Of a stretch of 64,000 bases of DNA, positions 58,531-64,000 are shown piece after piece. A program made the translations under genes and the position numbers. The notes under the pieces were generated by a model. It did not search any database, was not told the DNA's origin, and was given only the letters and a program-made list of their open reading frames with translations. This stretch comes from Actinomycetota bacterium (GTDB lineage: Bacteria; Actinomycetota; Actinomycetes; Actinomycetales; Microbacteriaceae), in NCBI GenBank assembly GCA_018268455.1, contig JAFDWM010000291.1:1-64000 (forward strand). The letters are read 5' to 3'. Numbering within the stretch: position 1 is the stretch's first letter; each line of letters begins with the position of its first letter.

Positions 58531-58549
58531 TATTGACGTCGAGTCAATA
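58531..58549. promoter_or_regulatory. TetR-type operator between the DUF6230 operon and the TetR gene
   Basis: Perfect inverted repeat TATTGAC-GTCGA-GTCAATA in a 138-bp divergent spacer. It is AT-rich relative to its surroundings and overlaps the likely promoter of the minus-strand operon (TATACT-like sequence adjacent at 58521-58527). The neighbouring TetR gene makes it a strong operator candidate. Confidence 0.7.
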
Positions 58550-58610
58550 CACACGCGAGGGCGGATCCCGCTCGCCGATAGGCCCGGGCATGCACCGCTA
58601 GGCTCGGGGC

Positions 58611-59210
58611 ATGCCCGACGCGCGACGCCCCCGCCTGAGCCCCGAGGAGCGCCGTGCGCAGCTCGTCGCGACCGGCGTGAACCTCCTCGCCGAGCACTCC
58701 CTCGATGAGCTGACCATGGACGTGCTGGCGCGACACGCCGGCGTGTCGCGCCCGCTGCTGTTCCACTACTTCGACACGCGTCAGGGCATGCACCTCGCCG
58801 TGGTCACGACCGCCCGGGACAGCCTGCTGCGCGCCTCGGAGCCGCACCCGGAGCTGCCCCCGCGGGAGCGGATCCGCGACACCCTGCTGCGCATCGCGGA
58901 GTTCGTGCGAGACCACAAGGGCACCTTCCACTCCCTGGTCCGCGGCGTCGCAAGCGGAGACCCCGCCGTGCGGCGGGTCGTGGACGAGTCGCGCGAGACC
59001 AACGCCGAGCGGCTCGTGGAGGCCTTCACCGAACTCGGAACCCCCGACACGTCCGCGCTGCGCGTGGCGCTGCGGGCCTGGGTCGCGTTCACCGAGGAGA
59101 CGCTTGTGAGCCTGGTCATCGAACGGGAGGTCGCCCCGGCAGAGGTCGTGCGGTTCCTGGAGGGCACACTCGACGGCGTGGTCGCAGCCGCCGGCGAACT
59201 CGCGATCTGA
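58611..59210 (+). CDS. TetR-family transcriptional regulator
   Basis: A 199-residue TetR protein: helix-turn-helix at about 35-57 (MDVLARHAGVSRPLLFHYFDT), followed by a helical ligand/dimer domain with no recognisable ligand signature. It starts 62 bases from the divergent inverted repeat and therefore probably represses both itself and the DUF6230-DUF6114 operon. The ATG has TAGGCT (58599-58604) exactly 6 bases upstream: leaderless. Its fatty-acid or drug-like ligand cannot be predicted. Confidence 0.92.
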   Translation: MPDARRPRLSPEERRAQLVATGVNLLAEHSLDELTMDVLARHAGVSRPLLFHYFDTRQGMHLAVVTTARDSLLRASEPHPELPPRERIRDTLLRIAEFVRDHKGTFHSLVRGVASGDPAVRRVVDESRETNAERLVEAFTELGTPDTSALRVALRAWVAFTEETLVSLVIEREVAPAEVVRFLEGTLDGVVAAAGELAI

Positions 59211-59242
59211 GCCGAGGTCATGGACGGTCGCTCGTCTCACCC

Positions 59243-59278
59243 TTGACAGGTGACCATTTAGTCACCTATCTTCGAGGC
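59243..59278 (+). promoter_or_regulatory. Promoter with internal operator for the ArsR-SRPBCC gene
   Basis: A -35 TTGACA (59243-59248) and a -10 TATCTT (59267-59272) are separated by 18 bases, and the -10 lies 6 bases before the ATG at 59279. Between them AGGTGAC-CATTTA-GTCACCT (59248-59267) is a perfect 7+7 inverted repeat, so a bound protein would block the promoter. Confidence 0.7.
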
Positions 59279-60094
59279 ATGGACGAGGCGGATGAGACCG
59301 GCCGAACGATCCGCGCTCTCGCGGATCCCGGGCGTCGCGCACTCCTGGACGCCCTGCGCGTCCGCGACGGGCAGAGTGTCGGCGAACTCGAGACGGTCCT
59401 GCCGCTCCTCGGCCGGCACGCCGTCCTCAAGCATCTGCGTGTGCTGGAGGAGGCAGAGCTCGTCACCAGCCGCAAGTCGGGCCGGATCCGGATCGTCCAG
59501 CTCAACCCCGTCCCGATCACGGCTCTCGCGAGACGCTGGCTCGACGACTACTCCCTGCAAGCCGGGCTCGCGCTCGCCCGGCTGCGGGATCACGTGGAAT
59601 CCGAGCGCGCCGATCAGCACCGCACTGCGCAAGGAGACACCATGTCCGAGAACAGCCGCACCCTCGTCGCCACGATCGTCATCGAGGCGGATCCCGACCG
59701 CGTCTGGGAGGCGCTGGTCGACCCGGAGCAGACCCGACGGTGGTTCTTCGGGGGCATCCTCCGGTCGGATCTCACCGTCGGGGCCGCCATCGAGTGGGTC
59801 AGTGCGGAAGGCGCATCGCGCATCGCCGGAACCGTGACCGCCATCGATCCGCCACGCCGGCTGGCGCACACCTTCCGGGCGACATGGAGCGAGGAGACGG
59901 CCGCCGACGCGGAGTCGCACTACGAGTGGGTGCTCGAGGCGATGCCCGGAGGGCTCACGCGAGTGACCGTCACGCACTCCGGCCTACCCGACGGGACCGC
60001 CACCGCCCAGCAGGTGGATGGCGGCACCTCGCTCGTGCTCAGCTCGCTCAAGACCTACGTCGAGACCGGACGCACGATGGCCGGGATGGGCTGA
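59279..60094 (+). CDS. ArsR-type HTH fused to an SRPBCC (AHSA1-like) ligand-binding domain
   Basis: A 271-residue fused protein. Residues about 1-115 form an ArsR-type winged helix (RTIRALADPGRRALLDAL, LPLLGRHAVLKHLRVLEEAELV). From about residue 122 runs an SRPBCC domain (TIVIEADPDRVWEALVDPEQTRRWFFGG, described in part) with a hydrophobic pocket fold. These are usually two adjacent genes. Here an internal AAGGAGACACC ribosome site and ATG at 59642 precede the SRPBCC part, so the separate domain may also be made. It is probably autoregulated through the inverted repeat in its promoter, and the SRPBCC domain may sense the ligand. Confidence 0.85.
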   Translation: MDEADETGRTIRALADPGRRALLDALRVRDGQSVGELETVLPLLGRHAVLKHLRVLEEAELVTSRKSGRIRIVQLNPVPITALARRWLDDYSLQAGLALARLRDHVESERADQHRTAQGDTMSENSRTLVATIVIEADPDRVWEALVDPEQTRRWFFGGILRSDLTVGAAIEWVSAEGASRIAGTVTAIDPPRRLAHTFRATWSEETAADAESHYEWVLEAMPGGLTRVTVTHSGLPDGTATAQQVDGGTSLVLSSLKTYVETGRTMAGMG

Positions 60095-60100
60095 CGGGCC

Positions 60101-61027
60101 TCAGGCGTCGCCACGGAGCACGTCGAGCGCGTGCTGGAAGTCGGCGGGATACGGCGACTCGGTCTGCACCCACTCCCCCGTCACGGGGTGGGCGAAGCCG
60201 AGACGGTGCGCATGCAGCCACTGCCGACTGAGGCCGAGGCGCGCGGAGAGCGTCGGATCCGCGCCGTACAGCGGATCCCCGACGCACGGATGCCGGTGCG
60301 CTGCCATATGCACCCGGATCTGGTGCGTGCGACCCGTCTCGAGGTGGATCTCCAGCAGCGAGGCCCCGGGGAACGCCTCCAGCGTCTCGTAGTGGGTCAC
60401 CGACGGCTTGCCGTCCGGCACGACCGCGAACTTCCAGGAGTGGTTCGGGTGGCGGCCGATCGGGGCGTCGATCGTACCGGCGAACGGATCAGGGTGCCCC
60501 TGCACGACGGCGTGATAGATCTTCTCGACCGTGCGCTCCTTGAACGCGCGCTTGAGCACCGAGTACGCCGCCTCGGTCTTGGCGACCACCATGAGACCGC
60601 TCGTTCCGACGTCCAGCCGATGCACGATGCCCTGACGCTCCGGCGCCCCGCTCGTGGCGACGCGGAAGCCGGCGGCCGCGAGGGCGCCGACCACGGTCGG
60701 GCCCTCCCAGCCGACGGAGGGATGCGCGGCGACACCGGTCGGCTTGTCCACGACGACGATGTCGTCGTCGTCGTACACGATGCCCAGGTCTGCGACGGCG
60801 ATCGGCTCGATGCGCGGCTCCTGCTTGGGCGCCCACTCCACGTCCAGCCAGCCGCCGGCGCGCAGCTTGTCCGACTTGCCCAGGATCGCGCCGTCCAGCG
60901 CCACCCCTCCGGCCTCGGCGACCTCTGCCGCGAACGTTCGGGAGAAGCCGAGCATCTTCGCCAACGCGGCGTCCACGCGGACACCGTCCAGCCCGTCCGG
61001 AACCGGCAGGGAGCGGGACTCCACCAT
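60101..61027 (-). CDS. rluD: RluA-family pseudouridine synthase (RluD-like)
   Basis: A 308-residue pseudouridine synthase that modifies large-subunit rRNA uridines (RluD type). It has an N-terminal S4-like RNA-binding domain (about 14-75) and the catalytic [15 protein letters not shown] with the Asp at about 139. The conserved [11 protein letters not shown] closes the fold. Its ATG shares one base with the lspA stop. Exact target uridines are inferred from the family. Confidence 0.92.
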   Translation of the reverse strand: MVESRSLPVPDGLDGVRVDAALAKMLGFSRTFAAEVAEAGGVALDGAILGKSDKLRAGGWLDVEWAPKQEPRIEPIAVADLGIVYDDDDIVVVDKPTGVAAHPSVGWEGPTVVGALAAAGFRVATSGAPERQGIVHRLDVGTSGLMVVAKTEAAYSVLKRAFKERTVEKIYHAVVQGHPDPFAGTIDAPIGRHPNHSWKFAVVPDGKPSVTHYETLEAFPGASLLEIHLETGRTHQIRVHMAAHRHPCVGDPLYGADPTLSARLGLSRQWLHAHRLGFAHPVTGEWVQTESPYPADFQHALDVLRGDA

Positions 61028-61698
61028 CAGTCCTCGGATCCGGGACGTTCGACCGGCCGGTCTGCAGCCGGTGCCGCTCCGGCGGAGGCGGCTCCCTCCT
61101 CGGTGTGCGAGGAACCCGCGGAGGCCGCGTCGTCGGTGGGCTCCTCGGAGTCCATCTCGGACTGCGCCTCCTCGGCGGCCTTGTGGTCGCGCTCGCGCGT
61201 GCCGTCAAGGCGGAGCCCGACGATGATCAGGAGCGCGATCGAGATCATGCCGGTCACGATGAACATGTCGGCGACGTTGAAGATCGCAGGGATCATCCAC
61301 GGCATGCTGATCATGTCGACCACGTGGCCGACCCCGAATCCCGGCTCACGGAACAGCCGGTCGGTGAGGTTGCCGAGCACGCCGCCGAGCAGCGCGCCCA
61401 GCACCACCGCCCACAGCCGCGAGCGCACGGCGAAGGCCTTCCAGACGATCGCCACGGCGACCAGCGAGAGGGCGATGGTGAAGATCCACGTCGCACCCGC
61501 GCCGATCGAGAACGCGGCGCCGGAGTTGCGGATGTAGAACAGCTGCAGGAACTCCCCGAGCACCACGACGGGCTGCTGCAAGGGGAGGTTCGTGATGGTG
61601 AGGTACTTCGCAAACTGGTCGGCGGCCAGCACGAGCACTGCGAGGATCGCAATGATCGCGCCGGCCGCCGAACCGTGAAGCGGTTGACGCCGGGCCAA
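61027..61698 (-). CDS. lspA: Lipoprotein signal peptidase (SPase II)
   Basis: Cleaves lipoprotein signal peptides after lipid attachment. The 223-residue protein has four membrane helices (about 12-30, 67-87, 93-110, 138-160) with catalytic Asp in GNLTDRLFR (about 113) and FNVADMFI (about 140). A C-terminal cytosolic tail of about 60 residues (Glu/Ala/Ser-rich) is longer than in most homologues. The start is TTG (61696-61698) with AAGGAG upstream. It would process CtaC encoded in this window. Confidence 0.95.
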   Translation of the reverse strand: MARRQPLHGSAAGAIIAILAVLVLAADQFAKYLTITNLPLQQPVVVLGEFLQLFYIRNSGAAFSIGAGATWIFTIALSLVAVAIVWKAFAVRSRLWAVVLGALLGGVLGNLTDRLFREPGFGVGHVVDMISMPWMIPAIFNVADMFIVTGMISIALLIIVGLRLDGTRERDHKAAEEAQSEMDSEEPTDDAASAGSSHTEEGAASAGAAPAADRPVERPGSED

Positions 61699-61707
61699 CG
61701 GAACTCC

Positions 61708-62274
61708 TTACTGGCCGGAATCCGAGCCCGAGACGCCCTTCTCATCGAGGTCGCGGAGCTGACCCTCGATGTAGCCGCGCAGCTGCGAGCGGTAGTTGCG
61801 CTCGAAGTCGTGCAGCTCGGCGATCTTGCCCTCGAGCACATTGCGCTCGCGCTCGAGACGTGCGGTCTCCTCGCGCTGCTTCTGCTCGACGTCGGCGAGG
61901 ATCTTCGAGGCCTGCGCCTTGGCGTCGGCCACGAGCTGGTCGCGCTGCGCCTTGCCTTCCGCGACGTGCTCGTCGTGCAGGCGCTGCGCCAGCTCGATGA
62001 TGCCGGCCGTGGCGTTGGCAGGAGCGCCTTCCGCGACGGGGGCGGCGGCCGCGACCGGAGCCGGCGCGGCAGGAACCTCGGCGACGGGAGCGGCCTTCTC
62101 GCCGGACTCGTAGGCGGCGAGCTTCGCCTTCAGCTCGGCGTTCTCGTCGAGCGCCTTGCGCCACTCGAGCACGACCTCGTCGAGGAAGTCGTCGACCTCG
62201 TCGGGGTCGAAGCCGTCCTTGAAGCGGACGTGCTGAAACTGCTTGGTGACGACGTCATCCGGGGTCAGTGCCAT
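61708..62274 (-). CDS. divIVA: DivIVA/Wag31 polar cell-division protein
   Basis: Coiled-coil protein that marks cell poles and recruits the polar growth machinery in actinobacteria. The 188-residue protein has the lipid-binding DivIVA N-terminus (MALTPDDVVTKQFQHVRFKDGFDPDEVDDFLDEV, described in part) and a coiled coil (about 25-60). An Ala/Pro/Val-rich linker (about 62-90) and a long second coiled coil (about 90-175) follow. The ATG has GAGGAG upstream. It is essential for polar growth in related genera (established for Wag31). Confidence 0.94.
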   Translation of the reverse strand: MALTPDDVVTKQFQHVRFKDGFDPDEVDDFLDEVVLEWRKALDENAELKAKLAAYESGEKAAPVAEVPAAPAPVAAAAPVAEGAPANATAGIIELAQRLHDEHVAEGKAQRDQLVADAKAQASKILADVEQKQREETARLERERNVLEGKIAELHDFERNYRSQLRGYIEGQLRDLDEKGVSGSDSGQ

Positions 62275-62397
62275 TGGTGGCTCCTCTTTCGATGAGTTCT
62301 CGGTGGCCGGGTGGAACGGGCGCGTGCCATCCGGCGTGCACCTCACAAAAGCATAGCCGTCTCTCCCGAGCCTGCGAAGTCGCCCCGGAACAGGGGT

Positions 62398-62703
62398 TCA
62401 CAAGAAGGCGCGCGTGACCGACATCAGGATCAGCACGACCACGAACGTCAGCGTGAACCCGAGGTCCAGTGCGACGGGTCCGATCCTCACCGGAGGAATG
62501 AGGCGGCGGAAGAACTTGATCGGCGGATCCGTGAGGGTGTAGACGATCTCCGCCGCGATCAGACCCGCTCCACGAGGACGCCAGGAGCGGTTGAAGATCG
62601 GGATCCATTCCAGGATCAGGCGTGCGAAGAGCGTGAGCAGGTACAGCAGCAACAGCGTGTTGACGATCGCAGCGATCACGGCGACCGCTGGCGCGACCAC
62701 CAC
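62398..62703 (-). CDS. YggT-family membrane protein
   Basis: A 101-residue protein with two membrane segments (about 3-25 and 74-96) and the YggT loop RLILEWIPIFNRSWRPRG (described in part), including the TDPPIKFFRRLIPP motif. It is found beside sepF in most Gram-positive division clusters. Its function is not settled; a role in division or envelope is inferred from position. Confidence 0.92.
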   Translation of the reverse strand: MVVAPAVAVIAAIVNTLLLLYLLTLFARLILEWIPIFNRSWRPRGAGLIAAEIVYTLTDPPIKFFRRLIPPVRIGPVALDLGFTLTFVVVLILMSVTRAFL

Positions 62704-62706
62704 GTG

Positions 62707-63207
62707 TCAGGAGTGAGCGAGCGCGGGCTCGTCGCCCCCGGAGATGCCACCGTGGCCGGACACCGCGATGCTCTCGGGCGACAGCAGGAACACCTTGCTG
62801 GTCACACGCTCGATGCGGCCGTACAGGCCGAGCGAGAGTCCGCTCGCGAAGTCGATGAGACGGCGCGCGTCGGCGTCGCTCATCTGCGAGAGGTTGATGA
62901 TCACGGGGATCCCGTCACGGAAGCTCTCGGCGATGACCTGTGCGTCCCGGTACTGCTTGGGGTGCACGGTGAGGATCTCGTTCACGGCACCCGCAGCCGG
63001 CTGACGGACAGCGGTCGGGCGGCGCAGCGGCGTCACAGGGGCGGGCTTCGCCTCCTCGCGCTCGCGGCGCACCTCGTCGCGGCGAGAGGACTCGTGGCGC
63101 ACGTGCTCCTGGCGGGCGACGGGCGCCTCCTGAGCCTCCTGCTCGTAGGCCTCTTCCTCATCGGCGAGGCCGAGGTACACCATGGTCTTCTTCAGCGGGT
63201 TCCCCAT
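62707..63207 (-). CDS. sepF: Cell-division protein SepF
   Basis: FtsZ membrane anchor and septum-shaping protein. The 166-residue protein begins [19 protein letters not shown] (membrane-targeting amphipathic helix) and has a charged linker (about 25-75). The SepF core is from about 76 ([29 protein letters not shown], described in part). The C-terminus is Gly/His-rich. It follows the yggS gene by 40 bases and precedes yggT. Confidence 0.95.
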   Translation of the reverse strand: MGNPLKKTMVYLGLADEEEAYEQEAQEAPVARQEHVRHESSRRDEVRREREEAKPAPVTPLRRPTAVRQPAAGAVNEILTVHPKQYRDAQVIAESFRDGIPVIINLSQMSDADARRLIDFASGLSLGLYGRIERVTSKVFLLSPESIAVSGHGGISGGDEPALAHS

Positions 63208-63247
63208 CGTGTCCTCCGAACGTGTAGGGGTGGTTCTCTTCTTGAGG

Positions 63248-63931
63248 CTAGCCCTGGGCAGGGCGCGGCCCCGTGATTGCGGAGCCGATGCGAAGGTGTG
63301 TCGCGCCGGCCGCGATCGCCTCGGCGAAGTCCCCGGTCATGCCCGCGGAGATCCAGCCGGCGTCCGGGGCGATCGCGCGCACCCGCTCGGCGTATCCGTG
63401 CACGCGGGCGAAGGCGGCGGCGGGGTCCTCATCCAGCGGCGCCACGGCCATGACACCACGCAACCGCAGCGTCGGGAGGGTGAGCACGTGCTCGGCGAGG
63501 GACTCGAGGTCGCCGGGTGCGACGCCGCCCCGGCCGGGGTCGTCGGTGAGATTGATCTGCAGCAGCACGTCGAGGACGGAGTCATCGAACGTGGCCCGAT
63601 CGAGCGAGTCGGCGATGCGCGCCCGGTCGACCGAGTGCACGGCATGGGCCGCGCGGCGGATGGCTCCGGCCTTGTTCGTCTGCGCCTGTCCGATGAAGTG
63701 CCAGCGCAGGTCGTCGAGATCGGCCAGTTCCGCGGTCTTCGCCGACAGCTCCTGCTGACGGTTCTCGCCCACCTCGCGCACGCCGAGCTCGTACAGCTCG
63801 CGCACGAGAGACGCCGGGTGGAACTTGGTCACGACGATGCGCGTGATGCCGGCGGGGTCTCGCCCCGCGCGCCGTGCGGCGTCCGCGATCGCTGCATCGA
63901 TCGCGGACAGCCGCTCGGCGACGTCGGTCAC
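63248..63931 (-). CDS. YggS-family pyridoxal-phosphate homeostasis protein
   Basis: A 227-residue PLP-binding protein (COG0325). The PLP lysine is in [11 protein letters not shown] (about 36), with GENRQQEL and the C-terminal [23 protein letters not shown] (described in part). It has no enzymatic activity of its own as far as known and affects vitamin B6 balance. The GTG start (63929-63931) overlaps the ftsZ stop (GTGA). Confidence 0.93.
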   Translation of the reverse strand: MTDVAERLSAIDAAIADAARRAGRDPAGITRIVVTKFHPASLVRELYELGVREVGENRQQELSAKTAELADLDDLRWHFIGQAQTNKAGAIRRAAHAVHSVDRARIADSLDRATFDDSVLDVLLQINLTDDPGRGGVAPGDLESLAEHVLTLPTLRLRGVMAVAPLDEDPAAAFARVHGYAERVRAIAPDAGWISAGMTGDFAEAIAAGATHLRIGSAITGPRPAQG

Positions 63932-64000
63932 TTGAGGAACTCGGGGATGTCGAGATCGCTCTCATCGAAGGCCGGCTCGATGCTGGTGTGCACCGGCGGG
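63928..64000 (-). CDS. ftsZ: FtsZ, C-terminal end only (truncated by the window edge)
   Basis: Only the last 24 codons are present. They encode the conserved C-terminal peptide DLDIPEFLK before a TGA, diagnostic of FtsZ: this peptide binds SepF and other membrane anchors. The stop overlaps the yggS start. The remainder of the gene lies beyond the window edge. Confidence 0.9.
   Translation of the reverse strand, partial: PPVHTSIEPAFDESDLDIPEFLK

Noticed and set aside
57250-58554. A single 434-codon minus-strand frame spanning the DUF6114 and DUF6230 genes
   Set aside because: Only its last part is real (DUF6114 from 57777). Upstream it reads out of frame through the DUF6230 gene, which has its own signal peptide, start and stop.
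59279-60094. A frameshift or sequencing error joining separate ArsR and SRPBCC genes
   Set aside because: The frame is open without interruption and no compensating stop or shift is visible. An error cannot be excluded, but fusion is the simpler reading, so it is reported as a fusion.

Overview
The window is a piece of a high-GC Gram-positive chromosome. The gene set points to an actinobacterium of the Microbacteriaceae, most likely Microbacterium or a close relative. Pointers are WhiA, RbpA, SepF, a DivIVA/Wag31 protein, a DUF3043 protein, paired clpP1/clpP2, the actinobacterial QcrCAB plus CtaE/CtaC/CtaD/CtaF respiratory set, an orphan trpD beside ctaE, and a typical Cys-bearing OhrR-like MarR regulator. 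The genus is an inference from gene content and order; no 16S rRNA gene is present.

Layout. 1-5 kb: msrA, then a translationally coupled catabolic operon (SorC/DeoR-type regulator, deoC, a full aldehyde dehydrogenase and a half-length aldehyde dehydrogenase). 5.2-9.1 kb: clpP1P2, a TPR protein, trigger factor, and divergent tRNA-Pro and tRNA-Gly. 9.2-20.8 kb: a long minus-strand core block (rbpA, secG, tpiA, pgk, gap, sodA, whiA, rapZ, uvrC, uvrA). 20.8-25 kb: a membrane protein plus a DUF58/MoxR/DUF4129 cluster. 25-29.9 kb: a MarR regulator divergent from a tiny zinc-ribbon protein, tfoX-like, uvrB, a Tat-exported protein of unknown family and a DUF4126 membrane protein. 29.9-36.7 kb: coaE, an MFS transporter, rpsA, a 5'-3' exonuclease, a PHP protein and trpD. 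36.8-45.6 kb: the terminal branch of aerobic respiration (ctaE-qcrCAB on plus, ctaC-ctaD-ctaF on minus, rhodanese between) with an ErpA-type Fe-S carrier. 45.6-55.8 kb: an M20 peptidase, DUF3043, pyrD, nrdR, hisD, a large membrane protein and dnaE. 55.8-60.1 kb: an accessory stretch (Nudix, a DUF6230/DUF6114/secreted-protein operon with a divergent TetR gene, and an ArsR-SRPBCC fusion) lying between dnaE and rluD. 60.1-64 kb: rluD, lspA, divIVA, yggT, sepF, yggS and the last codons of ftsZ, i.e. the distal end of a division-and-cell-wall cluster.

Many genes are packed with ATGA/GTGA/TTGA overlaps, which implies translational coupling. A second pattern runs through the window: many genes lack a Shine-Dalgarno sequence and instead have a TAnnnT-like -10 box 6-7 bases before the start codon, as expected for leaderless mRNAs. 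Several intergenic spacers hold clear palindromes beside or inside these promoters (SorC regulator, clpP1, MarR, DUF4126, TetR/DUF6230, ArsR-SRPBCC). These regulatory sites, together with the uncharacterised TetR-DUF6230-DUF6114-secreted protein module, are the most interesting material. No CRISPR array, insertion sequence, integrase or rRNA operon was seen.
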